A stretch of 64,000 bases of DNA from assembly GCA_025358055.1 (NCBI GenBank), contig JANYKV010000095.1, positions 1-64,000 of the forward strand. Direction: 5' to 3'. Numbering within the stretch: the stretch's first letter is position 1; the number at the start of each line of letters is the position of its first letter. This document shows positions 35,950-44,953 of the stretch, one piece after another. Source of the stretch: Gemmatimonadota bacterium. Its GTDB lineage: Bacteria > Gemmatimonadota > Gemmatimonadetes > Gemmatimonadales > GWC2-71-9. Position numbers and translations under genes: made by a program. A model generated the notes under the pieces. It saw nothing but the letters and a program-made list of their open reading frames with translations. It searched no databases and was not told the DNA's origin.

Positions 35950-38673
35950 TCAGTGCCTCAGCGCCGAATCGGGGTTGACCGGTGCCGCCTGGTGGGTCAC
36001 GGCGCGGATCGCCGCACCCAAGCTCTCGACACTGAACGGTTTTTGCACGAATCCGGAAAAGGACCGCTCGCCGAGTTTGGTGACGGCAGCCTGCTCCGAG
36101 TATCCGCTCATCAGTAGAATCTCTATATCCGGCCGGATCTGTCGGAGCCGGGTGAAAGTCTCTTCGGTGCTCATCTCGGGCATGGTGAGGTCGAGCAAGA
36201 CCAGGCGAGCGGCATTGGCTTCTTCGGAGAACGCCCGAACGGCCTCGGCTCCGTTGGCGGCCAGAAGCACTCGGAAGCCCAAGCCGTCCAGAATCCTGAA
36301 CGCTACCATGCGAACCGCCTCATCGTCGTCGACCACGAGTACTAGGCCCTGGGGGTGGACGGCCGCGAGCGCCGAGGGGGCGGTCGGTCGGGTTTCGAGG
36401 TGGCCCGGCGCGACGGGGAGCAAGACGCGGAAGGTAGAGCCGCGCCCGACTTCGCTGGACACTCTGATCGCGCCATGATGTCCCCGAACGATTCCGAGGA
36501 CTGCGGCGAGTCCGAGGCCGCGGCCCATGAACTTCGTGGTGAAGAAGGGATCGAATATGCGTTGGAGCGTCTCGGCGCTCATTCCGCACCCGGTGTCGCT
36601 CACCTCCAGGTAGACATAGTCTCCTTCGGGAAGCTCAGGCGCGAGATGGGTACCTCGGAGGTACTCCAGACTGGCCCGCAATGCGCCGGTACGGATGGCG
36701 ATGATGCCTTGGGCGTCGCCGATCGCATCCGAAGCGTTCATCGCCAGATTCATCACGACTTGGCGAAGTTGGGTCGCATCCGCGATCACCGGGAGCGGGT
36801 CGCGCTGCAAATCGAATTTCAACTCGGCGTGCTGTGATGCGGACAGCTGCAAGAGCTGGGTGGTCTCCTGGACCATCCGGCTCACATCGATGTGTTCAAT
36901 CACGAAACGGCCCCGGCCCGCGTAGGCGAGCATCTGTCGGCAGAGGTCGGCCGCTCGATGCGCGGCCTCTTCGATGCGGGAGAGCGCTCCATGCGCTTCG
37001 GACCCGCGGGGGAGGTCCAATCGCGACAGCGAGGCATTCCCGAGAATACCCGTGAGCAGGTTGTTGAAATCGTGCGCGATACCGCCCGCGAGGATACCGA
37101 GCGACTCCAGCTTTTGGGTTTCCAAAAGACGGCGTTCGATCCGTTCCCGTTCGCGTTGCGTCTCGATGCGCTCGGTGACGTCTTGGAAGGTGCCGAGCCA
37201 ACGGGTCGACGTACCACCCTCCGTGATCAATTCGGCTTGCGCTTGGCCGAAACGTTCTTCGCCATCCACCGTTCGGAAACGAAATTCGAACAACGGACTC
37301 CGGGAGCCGGTCGTGGTTGCATGGGCCACGAACTCGTTGATAGGCGGGAGATCGTCGGGGTGAATGTGACTGCGTAGGAGCGGACCGGTGATGGGCCGGT
37401 CGGTGGGAAATCGGAACAACGCCTTCAACTCCTCAGAACATGTGACCTCGTCGGTTGCGCTGTTCCAGGTGAAATGCCCCAACCTCGCCATTTCGGACGC
37501 TTGTCGCAAAGTGCGCTCGCGCGCCACCAGTTCCTGCTCGGCGGACTTGAGCGCCGTCACGTCGACCGCGATGCCACAGAGGCCATAGGCATGGCCCAGC
37601 TCATCGCGGAGAGCGAACTTGGCGGAGAGGTAGGTGAGTGTTCGGCCTCCCGCGTCGAATCGAAGTTCCTCCAACGTCTCGGTCGACGATTGGAGGGTGT
37701 TCCGATCGCTCTCGTGGATCTCTTGGGCGAGAGGCATGGGGTACAGGTCGAGGACCGTCTTGCCCAATACCTCACGTTCGGGCCGGTTCATGAGCGCCAG
37801 GAAGCGGCGATTGACGAACTGGAATCGCCCCTGCTCGTTCTGCATCCATGCGATGGCCGGCGAATGCTCGAGCAGGGTTCGAAACCGGGCATCGCTTCGG
37901 ATCAGCGCGGTTTCGCTTTCGAGCAGGCGCGTGGCCATTTGATTGAAGGCCAACCCGACCCGCTGGAGCTCGTCCCCGTCAGCCGCAATTGTACTCCGGG
38001 CCCGGAGGTCGCCGTCTCCTAGGCGCTGGGCGGCTTCCGCGATTGTCCGCGCCGGCCGAATGACTGCGCGGAACATCACGAGGTACAGCACGATACCCAT
38101 CACCAGCGCCGCGGTGGAGGCAATCAGGAATCGTTGTTGCTGGGAAATTGCGTGCGCCCGGCTTGCCTCGCTGTAGTCCAATCGCCCATACAACACACCA
38201 GAGGCCACTCCGGGGCGGCCGCCGGGTGTCGCAATGGGTTCGAAGAAGTAAATCGCGTCCCCCAAGGGATCTTTCTCCGGGAGCACTCGGACGCCGGCCA
38301 GGATTTGCCTGATATGAGGGTCGGTCAGTTCGCGGGTGATGCTGCCGGGATTGGATTTCGCAATAACCACGCCCGTGCGATCGAGGACGGTCAGGTCCGA
38401 CAGGACCCCGTGCTCGAGCGCGATTGCCGAAACGAGACGTTGGGTTTCCGGGTTTGGGGGGAGCGGGTCCTTGGGCTCCAAACTCGCACCGATGGCGACT
38501 GAAAGGGTGGACGCCACGGTCCGCGCCTCTCGCTCCACTTGCTGACGAAGCAGTCGACTCGTGGTCCGAGAAACCACGAAGAAGATGACGCTCAGTCCGA
38601 TGAGCCACATCCCCAGTGCCACTGCGATCACTTTGAGTGATAAGGAGCGAGAGAGTCGGCGGAATGGGGACAT
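35950..38673 (-). CDS. Hybrid sensor histidine kinase with receiver domain
   Basis: 907 residues from ATG 38673; a longer frame into the sulfatase gene is rejected. Two helices (VIAVALGMWLIGLSVIFFVV and STAALVMGIVLYLVMFR) flank a periplasmic sensor of about 150 residues. HAMP, two PAS domains (FRTLLEHSPAIAWMQNEQG; EMARLGHFTWNSATDEVTCS), a HisKA with GGIAHDFNNLLTG and HATPase (NLAMNASDAIGD, VSDTGCGMS) follow, and last a receiver with Asp in LVLLDLTMPEM. No DNA-binding output is present, so it needs a partner. Start lies 11 bases after a sulfatase stop, with no clear SD, so it is in that operon. Confidence 0.9.
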   Translation of the reverse strand: MSPFRRLSRSLSLKVIAVALGMWLIGLSVIFFVVSRTTSRLLRQQVEREARTVASTLSVAIGASLEPKDPLPPNPETQRLVSAIALEHGVLSDLTVLDRTGVVIAKSNPGSITRELTDPHIRQILAGVRVLPEKDPLGDAIYFFEPIATPGGRPGVASGVLYGRLDYSEASRAHAISQQQRFLIASTAALVMGIVLYLVMFRAVIRPARTIAEAAQRLGDGDLRARSTIAADGDELQRVGLAFNQMATRLLESETALIRSDARFRTLLEHSPAIAWMQNEQGRFQFVNRRFLALMNRPEREVLGKTVLDLYPMPLAQEIHESDRNTLQSSTETLEELRFDAGGRTLTYLSAKFALRDELGHAYGLCGIAVDVTALKSAEQELVARERTLRQASEMARLGHFTWNSATDEVTCSEELKALFRFPTDRPITGPLLRSHIHPDDLPPINEFVAHATTTGSRSPLFEFRFRTVDGEERFGQAQAELITEGGTSTRWLGTFQDVTERIETQRERERIERRLLETQKLESLGILAGGIAHDFNNLLTGILGNASLSRLDLPRGSEAHGALSRIEEAAHRAADLCRQMLAYAGRGRFVIEHIDVSRMVQETTQLLQLSASQHAELKFDLQRDPLPVIADATQLRQVVMNLAMNASDAIGDAQGIIAIRTGALRASLEYLRGTHLAPELPEGDYVYLEVSDTGCGMSAETLQRIFDPFFTTKFMGRGLGLAAVLGIVRGHHGAIRVSSEVGRGSTFRVLLPVAPGHLETRPTAPSALAAVHPQGLVLVVDDDEAVRMVAFRILDGLGFRVLLAANGAEAVRAFSEEANAARLVLLDLTMPEMSTEETFTRLRQIRPDIEILLMSGYSEQAAVTKLGERSFSGFVQKPFSVESLGAAIRAVTHQAAPVNPDSALRH

Positions 38674-38684
38674 GAGGCTGGCGC

Positions 38685-40529
38685 TTATTTGTCCAGGTAG
38701 GCTTGAAAGGCGGATTGCTGCAGGCTCTTGCCGAGTCGCAGCTCGAGGGTGTCCGCTGTTCCGGTCTGGCTTACCACTTGGTTCCCGGCATTGTCGTAAA
38801 CGATACTGCCACGATCGCCGATGAATCCGAACCCGTCGTGGAACGTAAAGAAAGCGATGTGACTCGCGGGACGCCGAAACAGGTCCCGGCCCCAGGCATA
38901 TGCGACGTTGGAGATTCCAAGCTGACCCAGCAAGGTTGGAGGGAGGTCGGTTTGGCCTCCGATGTCGTGTACCACGGTGTCGCGCGGGATCAGAGCCCCT
39001 CCGAGCCAAAGCATCGGGATGCGGAAACGTTCGGCATCCGACGCCTGCTCCCCGGGATGGATGTCAGGCAAGCGGTGGCCGTGATCGGCCAGGATAACGA
39101 TCAGGGTGTTGTTCCACCACGGTGCTCTTCGGGCCTCCGCGAGAAAGGCACCGAGGCTCCGGTCGGTGTAGCGCATCGCGTTGAGAAATCGGGTTTGCTC
39201 ATTCTTGGCCGGGGGGCCTGGGTCCCCAGGAACCTCGAATGGTTCGTGACTGCTTAACGTGAGCACGACTTTGAACCACGGGAGCCGTTCGCGTGCCGCA
39301 TCGTCCAGAGCTCGTCGAAACACGACATGATCGTGGGCACCCCACTTGGAATTCCAATCCTCGCGGCGGAACTCCTGCTTGCCGACAAGAGGCGCAAAAC
39401 CACCGTTCACGAGGTAAGTGCCGAGGTTCGCGAATTCCAATTCACCGCCGTAGTAGAAGGCGGTGGCGTAGCCATGTCGGGCGAGATCACGACTCAGGAA
39501 AGGCAGTTGTTCCGTTTTCGAAGGAAACTCGGTGATGCTCCCACGCGGTTGCGCGGGAAACCCGCTGAGGATTGCCACCAAGCCCTTTTCCGTCCGATCC
39601 CCGCTGGCATAGAAATGGTCGAACAGCACTCCTTCGTGGATAGCGGATTCGAACGTGGGTGTAATCGCCGGCAGGCCGCCCTGGTTGGTCACGACCTTGG
39701 GGTTGAAGCTCTCCCAGATGATAAGGAAAATGTTTGGACGCTCCGATCGCAACAGACGCACGCGCTCACTTCCGCCGGCAAACACACGCCGAATCATTGG
39801 ACCGACCTGGTCACTCGGATAGGCGCGATAGGGGTTGGTTCGGGGTTGCGCCTGGCGATCGATCGAATTGAAGAAGTTCCAACCCACATTGAGGGCCGCC
39901 TGGTTCGCGAACCGGACCGTCGAAAAGTAGACGGTGCTTTGATTCAGGGGTATCTGCTGAACGCCGCCACGAATCGGTATGATGAGCAAGAGAGTGACGG
40001 CGAACGATCCGATGAAAGTTCCCGCGCCGTGCCCCGTCAGGCGTTCCATCGGCGTCAGTAGAAATCGTCGGGCGATGAGGAGGGAGCACGCCGTGAGGAC
40101 GGACAACAGCGTGAAGAGGAGGAGAAGGGGCGACGCGCCTGCGGAGGCCCACATCTCGCGCGGTGTCTGCATATAGACCAGGGGAGTGCTATCGAGGCGG
40201 ACACCCCACGCTCGGAAGGTTTCCAGATCGATGGTGACCAGCAGCAAGACGACCATGACTTCCACCGTGGTCACGACGGCAAGGAGGGTGCGAACCAGTC
40301 GCGGCTGTACGAAGGTGGACAATGCGATCAAGAGGCCAGGAACAACCGTGAGGTAGCTTGCCGAGGACAGATCCATCGGAAAGCCATGCCAGAATACCCC
40401 GGCGATGGTTCCCCAGGCCAACCGAGCGCTCTCCCGATACTGATAGCACAGGAAAACAGCTTTGGCCGCCAGGAAAAGGGCGAGCCAAAATCCGAGGTAT
40501 CGAAGGAGGAGGGAAAGCCGTTCCCGCAT
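38685..40529 (-). CDS. LTA synthase-like membrane sulfatase, paralogue 1
   Basis: 614 residues from ATG 40529, chosen by alignment to paralogue 2 (MRERLSLLLRYLGFW versus MRVRLATILRFLIFW). About five N-terminal helices, then an alkaline-phosphatase/sulfatase domain with metal-site Glu in IIWESFNPKVV, nucleophile Thr in SGDRTEKGL, and DHGHR. LtaS/MdoB relatives transfer phosphoglycerol or phosphoethanolamine to envelope glycans or lipids outside the inner membrane. A diderm host makes periplasmic glucan or LPS modification likelier than lipoteichoic acid. It lacks an SD; see the leader motif. Tandem with 40600-42447. Confidence 0.88.
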   Translation of the reverse strand: MRERLSLLLRYLGFWLALFLAAKAVFLCYQYRESARLAWGTIAGVFWHGFPMDLSSASYLTVVPGLLIALSTFVQPRLVRTLLAVVTTVEVMVVLLLVTIDLETFRAWGVRLDSTPLVYMQTPREMWASAGASPLLLLFTLLSVLTACSLLIARRFLLTPMERLTGHGAGTFIGSFAVTLLLIIPIRGGVQQIPLNQSTVYFSTVRFANQAALNVGWNFFNSIDRQAQPRTNPYRAYPSDQVGPMIRRVFAGGSERVRLLRSERPNIFLIIWESFNPKVVTNQGGLPAITPTFESAIHEGVLFDHFYASGDRTEKGLVAILSGFPAQPRGSITEFPSKTEQLPFLSRDLARHGYATAFYYGGELEFANLGTYLVNGGFAPLVGKQEFRREDWNSKWGAHDHVVFRRALDDAARERLPWFKVVLTLSSHEPFEVPGDPGPPAKNEQTRFLNAMRYTDRSLGAFLAEARRAPWWNNTLIVILADHGHRLPDIHPGEQASDAERFRIPMLWLGGALIPRDTVVHDIGGQTDLPPTLLGQLGISNVAYAWGRDLFRRPASHIAFFTFHDGFGFIGDRGSIVYDNAGNQVVSQTGTADTLELRLGKSLQQSAFQAYLDK

Positions 40530-40533
40530 AGGG

Positions 40534-40544
40534 TACAAACTAAC
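40534..40544 (-). promoter_or_regulatory. Conserved leader GTTAGTTTGTA before sulfatase 1
   Basis: GTTAGTTTGTA lies exactly four bases before ATG 40529, and an identical 11-mer sits four bases before ATG 42447 of the paralogue. No SD is present at either. TAGTTT fits a TAnnnT-type -10 box seven bases before ATG, as in leaderless transcripts. This interpretation is inference. Confidence 0.45.
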
Positions 40545-40599
40545 TCGGTCTGGCGGCCCATTGTGCGCCGCGCCGTTCGGCTGCGGATCTGGATGATGT

Positions 40600-42447
40600 T
40601 TATTGGTCCAAGAACGACTGAAACGCGGCCTGTTGGAGGCTCTTCCCCAGTCGGAGCTCGAGGGTGTCCGCGCGTCCGGTACGACTCACTAACTGGCCAC
40701 CAGCGTTATCGTAAACTACGCTGCCACGTTCGTCGATGAATCCGAACCCATCGTGGAACGTGAAGTAGGCCAGATGGGAACTCGGGTGCTTGAAAAGATC
40801 TCGTCCCCAGCGGTATCGATCGCTGGGAAGGCCGAGCTGCCCAAGCAACGTGGGAGCGACGTCGGTTTGCCCGCCCACGTCGTGCACGACCGAATCGCGT
40901 GGGATCAACGCGCCACCGAGCCACAACATAGGGATCCGGAATCGCTCGGCATCCCATGCGTGCTCCCCGGGATGAATGTCCGGGAGCCGGTGTCCATGAT
41001 CCGCGAGGATGATGAGAAGGGTGTTGTTCCACCACGAAGCTCGCCGAGCCTCGGCCAGGAATTCGCCGAGGCTTCGGTCGCTGTACCGCATGGCGTTGAG
41101 AAACAGCGTTTGCTCGTCGGTACCCTGGGGATCGCCGGGGGCAATGGGGGTGTCGAACGGTTCATGACTGCTCAAGGTGAGGACGACCTTAAACCACGGG
41201 ACACTGTCGCGGGCGGCGTCGTTCAATGCCCGTTGGAAGACGACGCGATCATGAGCGCCCCACTTCGAACTCCAATCCTTGCGATCGAAGTCGCGCTTCT
41301 CCACCAGGCGCTCGAACCTCCCGTTCAGGAGATAGGACCCTAAGTTCGCGAAGGCGAGCTCGCCCCCCTTGTAGAACGCCGAGTGGTACCCGACGCGGGC
41401 CAGGTCCTGGCTCAAGAATGGAAGCCGGCTCGACTGTGCCGGGAAGTCGGTGATGCGCCCGCGAGGTGGCGCAGGGTATCCACTCAGGACCGAAATGACC
41501 CCTTTCTCAGTCCGGTCACCACTGGAATAGAAGCGATCGAAGCGAATGCCTTCTCCCATGGCCGAATCGAGCGCCGGAGTGATCCCCGGAAGACCCCCTC
41601 CATGGGCCACGACCTTCGGGTTCAAGCTCTCCCAAATGATGATCAAGATGTTTGGCCGTTCGGTATGAAGGAGTCGGCTCCGCGGTCCACCTTGGGCAAA
41701 CAGGCTGTCGACCACGCGTCGAGCGAGCGAATCCGGGACCGCGTGGTAGGGATTCCGGTTCCGATACTGCCGGTGATTCACCGATGCGAAAAAGTTCCAG
41801 CCGGCATTGAGCGCCGCCTGGTTGGCGAACCGGTCTGAAGAGAAGTAGACCCGACTATGGTTCAGCGGGATCTGTTGGAAGCCGCCGCGAATCGGCACAA
41901 AAAGGAGGAGTGTCGCGAACAAGCATCCAAGGAACGCCCATCCACTGCAGGTGCGCCACCGATTCGTCGAGGGCACGAGGAAGCGCCCCGCGGCAAAGAA
42001 ACCACCGAGGGTGAATGCCGTCAGAAGAACGATCAGGAGGGTAAGCGGGGATGACCCGATGGCAACCCAGCTTTCTCTCGGCGTCTTCAAATAGTCGAGC
42101 GGGGTGCTATCGATACGCATTCCCCACGCCCGGTACACCTCCAAATCGGCGGTCGTCAGCAGGGTGACGAGGATGATTTCCGCCCCCGTGACTACGAGGA
42201 GGACGCGGCGCAGGGCGGGTCGGTCGACGAGCGCGGACAGGGCGATGACGAGCCCTGGAACTATGGTCAGATAGCTTGCGGATGAGAAATCCATCGGCAG
42301 TCCATGCCAAAAAATTCCCGCGATTGTTCCGGCGTCCAGACGCGAGGCAGGCTCGTGGTTATAGCAGAGGAAGAGGACCTTGGCCGCGACGAAGAGGCCG
42401 AGCCAAAAAATGAGGAATCGGAGGATCGTTGCGAGTCGAACACGCAT
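40600..42447 (-). CDS. LTA synthase-like membrane sulfatase, paralogue 2
   Basis: 615 residues, same layout as paralogue 1: five N-terminal helices and a sulfatase domain with IIWESLNPKVV, SGDRTEKGV (nucleophile Thr) and DHGHRLPDIHPG. Long blocks are identical between the two, such as WFKVVLTLSSHEPF and DTLELRLGKSLQQ, so the pair arose by tandem duplication and both keep all catalytic residues. The upstream gene of the pair; together with the kinase at 35950 it makes a three-gene leftward unit. Different acceptors or growth conditions for the two copies are possible but not shown. Confidence 0.88.
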   Translation of the reverse strand: MRVRLATILRFLIFWLGLFVAAKVLFLCYNHEPASRLDAGTIAGIFWHGLPMDFSSASYLTIVPGLVIALSALVDRPALRRVLLVVTGAEIILVTLLTTADLEVYRAWGMRIDSTPLDYLKTPRESWVAIGSSPLTLLIVLLTAFTLGGFFAAGRFLVPSTNRWRTCSGWAFLGCLFATLLLFVPIRGGFQQIPLNHSRVYFSSDRFANQAALNAGWNFFASVNHRQYRNRNPYHAVPDSLARRVVDSLFAQGGPRSRLLHTERPNILIIIWESLNPKVVAHGGGLPGITPALDSAMGEGIRFDRFYSSGDRTEKGVISVLSGYPAPPRGRITDFPAQSSRLPFLSQDLARVGYHSAFYKGGELAFANLGSYLLNGRFERLVEKRDFDRKDWSSKWGAHDRVVFQRALNDAARDSVPWFKVVLTLSSHEPFDTPIAPGDPQGTDEQTLFLNAMRYSDRSLGEFLAEARRASWWNNTLLIILADHGHRLPDIHPGEHAWDAERFRIPMLWLGGALIPRDSVVHDVGGQTDVAPTLLGQLGLPSDRYRWGRDLFKHPSSHLAYFTFHDGFGFIDERGSVVYDNAGGQLVSRTGRADTLELRLGKSLQQAAFQSFLDQ

Positions 42448-42451
42448 GGGC

Positions 42452-42462
42452 TACAAACTAAC
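42452..42462 (-). promoter_or_regulatory. Conserved leader GTTAGTTTGTA before sulfatase 2
   Basis: Same 11-mer at the same four-base distance from the start codon as in paralogue 1. Retention in both copies although surrounding intergenic bases differ argues for a function in transcription or translation initiation. Confidence 0.45.
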
Positions 42463-42528
42463 CCAGTTACGAAGCACGCGGAGCCCAGCCTGCTCTCGTC
42501 TTGACGAATAGTGGGCTCGGAGTGCTTA

Positions 42529-42550
42529 CTATAGGCCCATTCTATAGGCC
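42529..42550 (+). promoter_or_regulatory. CTATAGGCC direct repeats in the TauE promoter region
   Basis: Two CTATAGGCC copies (42529-42537 and 42542-42550) start 13 bp apart. TTGACG (42501-42506) and TACTAT (42527-42532) look like -35 and -10 elements with a long 20-bp spacer, and the first repeat overlaps the -10. A regulator site for the sulfur genes downstream is plausible; no regulator gene is in the window. Confidence 0.4.
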
Positions 42551-42595
42551 TCATCATCGGAGCCGAGCCGTGCTAGCCACCCGTGGGATCTCTCC

Positions 42596-43345
42596 ATGAC
42601 CATCCTCGGCTATGCCCTCGCTATTGTGATTGGGCTTTCCCTCGGCCTACTTGGTGGTGGCGGATCCATCCTCACCGTCCCGGTGCTGGTTTATGTCCTT
42701 CATTTTGGGATGAAGGAAGCCGTGCCGATGAGTCTTGTGGTGGTCGGACTCACCAGCCTCTTTGGCGCGGTGACTCACGCCCGTGAGGGAAACTTGAACT
42801 GGCGCGCTGCCCTGGCCTTTGGTCCACCGGCCATCGTGGGTGCTAGATTGGGGACTGATCTCGCGATGCGGGTCAGCGCGACCCTCCAGCTGACGGTTTT
42901 TGGAGTGGTCATGCTCGTCGCCGCCGGATCGATGTATTTCGGGCGGGGGCTCTGGTCGCGGCAGCCGAGTAAGCAACCCAATGTTCGAAGGCCCTACCCC
43001 TATATCATGGTATTCGGCGCGATAGTCGGAGCGTTGACCGGTCTGGTTGGAGTCGGCGGTGGTTTCATGTTCGTACCCGCTCTCGTACTGCTGGGCGGGT
43101 TGGAGATGAAAGAGGCGGTCGGAACCTCGCTTATTCTGATCGCGTTGACTTCCGCCACGGGTGTTGTGAGCTACGTTGGACGGATCCCGATGGAATGGCC
43201 GGCGATTGCCGCGTTCACCGCCCTGGCTTTCGTCGGCGCCGCAATCGGGGCGGCGTTGGTCAGCCACGTTTCGCAGTCCGCGCTCCGACGTGGTTTCGCC
43301 TTCTTTCTTCTCGTGATGGGAGTCTTGGTCCTTTTCCGCCGTTAA
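42596..43345 (+). CDS. TauE/SafE-family sulfite exporter-like permease
   Basis: 249 residues, about seven to eight helices, with an internal repeat: GLLGGGGSILTVPVLVYVL and GLVGVGGGFMFVPALVLLGG, the duplicated glycine-rich motif of the family, and twice KEAVPMS / KEAVGTS. These permeases export sulfite or related anions. It is 13 bases upstream of the MBL-rhodanese gene, the same pairing seen in persulfide/sulfite detoxification operons, so it likely removes sulfite made by the downstream enzyme. Confidence 0.9.
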   Translation: MTILGYALAIVIGLSLGLLGGGGSILTVPVLVYVLHFGMKEAVPMSLVVVGLTSLFGAVTHAREGNLNWRAALAFGPPAIVGARLGTDLAMRVSATLQLTVFGVVMLVAAGSMYFGRGLWSRQPSKQPNVRRPYPYIMVFGAIVGALTGLVGVGGGFMFVPALVLLGGLEMKEAVGTSLILIALTSATGVVSYVGRIPMEWPAIAAFTALAFVGAAIGAALVSHVSQSALRRGFAFFLLVMGVLVLFRR

Positions 43346-43358
43346 CGAGACGAACCTC

Positions 43359-44780
43359 ATGATCTTTAAACGCTTCTACGATGAACAACTCGCGCAGGCG
43401 AGTTACCTGATTGGATGCGCGGCGTCCGGTGGCAGTGTGGTGATTGACCCGAACCGAAATGTCGATCAATACATTGCCGCGGCGGAGTCGGAGGGCCTCA
43501 CGATCTCGGCGGTCACGGAAACCCACATCCACGCCGACTTTGTCTCGGGCGTTCGCGAGCTCTCCGCTCGGACCGGAGCCCGGATGTACCTCTCGGATGC
43601 CGGGCCCCCCGATTGGAAATATGGCTTCCGAACCGATCCCAACGTGCAGTTGCTCCACGACCGAGATGAATTCCCCATTGGAAACATCCGGCTCCGAGCC
43701 GTGCACACCCCAGGGCACACGCCCGAGCATTTGAGCTTTCTGGTCACGGACACCGCCGCGGCCAGTGTGCCCATGGGTGTCTGCACCGGGGACTTTGTCT
43801 TCGTGGGCGACGTCGGCCGGCCGGATCTCCTCGAGAAAGCCGCGCACGTCGCCGACGCCAGCGATGGGTCCGCCCGCGAACTTTGGCACAGTCTTCAAGC
43901 CTTCAAAGGCCAGGCCGACTTTCTGCAGATCTGGCCCGGACACGGTGCGGGATCGGCTTGCGGCAAGGGATTGAGCGCGGTGCCCCAATCTACGTTGGGA
44001 TATGAGCGGCGATTCAACTGGGCCTTCGGGGTGGAGAGTGAGGACGAGTTCGTGCGCCAAGTGCTGTCGGGCCAACCGGAGCCGCCGCGGTATTTCGGGA
44101 TCATGAAGCGGATCAATCGCGACGGACCCCGTCTCCTGGAAGCGACGCTATTACCGGAACGGATAGCTGAGAGCCAAGTCGCCGGCCTTCTCGCCTCCGG
44201 GGCAACCCTACTGGATCTGCGACCGGCGGCCGAGTTTGCCGGGGCCCACATTCCGGGAACGATCAACATCCCTCTCACCAAGAGTTTTACCACGTGGGCC
44301 GGATCGCTGGTGTCCTACGATGCCGATGTCTTCCTGCTGACGGGCACACTACCCTCGGAGTCCGTTGCGGCGGTCGTTCGCCAACTCGCCCTCATCGGCT
44401 TGGATCGAGTTCGAGGGTATGTCGGAGGCGGCGCACTGGAGCTCTGGGAAACAACCGGGCAAAGGCTTGGAACGGTCCCGCAGATCGGCGTGGAAGAGCT
44501 CAGCGCCGACCAAAGGGACCGCGTCGTCATCGATGTCCGCGGCGCCTCGGAATGGGAACTAGGTCATATGCCTGGAGCCTATCTCATCCCACTCGCGGAG
44601 CTGCCGGAACGAATCGCGGAAGTCCCAACTCAGAAGGACGTGGTCGTACATTGCCAAGGTGGCGGGCGGTCGTCGATTGCTGCGAGCATCTTGCTGGCGC
44701 ATGGCTACGATCGAGTCAGTAACCTTTCTGGGGGCTTTCAGGCTTGGGCCAGAGCGACCAAGCCGGTGTCCCGAGAATAA
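43359..44780 (+). CDS. MBL-fold persulfide dioxygenase-like / tandem rhodanese fusion
   Basis: 473 residues. An ETHE1-like metallo-beta-lactamase domain (about 1-250) has THIHADFVSG, HTPGHTPEHLSF, CTGDFVFVGDVGRPD and PGHGAGSACGK. In THIHADF the His expected after Asp is replaced by Phe, as in the ETHE1-like dioxygenase subset. Two rhodanese domains follow: the first (about 265-355) lacks a catalytic Cys (LLTGTLPS), the second (about 370-465) has it (HCQGGGRSSIA). It should oxidise persulfide or glutathione persulfide to sulfite. Together with TauE it forms a sulfur-detoxification unit. Confidence 0.9.
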   Translation: MIFKRFYDEQLAQASYLIGCAASGGSVVIDPNRNVDQYIAAAESEGLTISAVTETHIHADFVSGVRELSARTGARMYLSDAGPPDWKYGFRTDPNVQLLHDRDEFPIGNIRLRAVHTPGHTPEHLSFLVTDTAAASVPMGVCTGDFVFVGDVGRPDLLEKAAHVADASDGSARELWHSLQAFKGQADFLQIWPGHGAGSACGKGLSAVPQSTLGYERRFNWAFGVESEDEFVRQVLSGQPEPPRYFGIMKRINRDGPRLLEATLLPERIAESQVAGLLASGATLLDLRPAAEFAGAHIPGTINIPLTKSFTTWAGSLVSYDADVFLLTGTLPSESVAAVVRQLALIGLDRVRGYVGGGALELWETTGQRLGTVPQIGVEELSADQRDRVVIDVRGASEWELGHMPGAYLIPLAELPERIAEVPTQKDVVVHCQGGGRSSIAASILLAHGYDRVSNLSGGFQAWARATKPVSRE

Positions 44781-44897
44781 TGTCCAGGGTTCGGCTGTTC
44801 GATCTGCCATTTCGGCCCACGCGTCCTTGCTCAATGTCAAAATGACCCCAAACTGAGGGTTTCGATCGGCACGAGGCATGCCTTTCCTATGGTCGAA

Positions 44898-44933
44898 CGT
44901 TGAACGCTACGAATTCAACGCGTGCGATCGCAC
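44898..44933. promoter_or_regulatory. Two inverted repeats upstream of hsp20
   Basis: CGTTGAA-N9-TTCAACG (44898-44920) has the 9-base spacing of CIRCE elements but a different arm sequence. The perfect palindrome GTGCGATCGCAC (44922-44933) follows at once. They end 20 bases before the hsp20 ATG and could bind a heat-shock repressor or form a leader thermosensor. No gene is seen in 44781-44897. Confidence 0.45.
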
Positions 44934-44953
44934 ACCCAAAGGAGACATTGCCG

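Noticed and set aside
38674-39009. N-terminal extension of the hybrid kinase
   Set aside because: The extra 112 residues are Arg-rich and overlap the sulfatase gene; the membrane helix starts right after ATG 38673.
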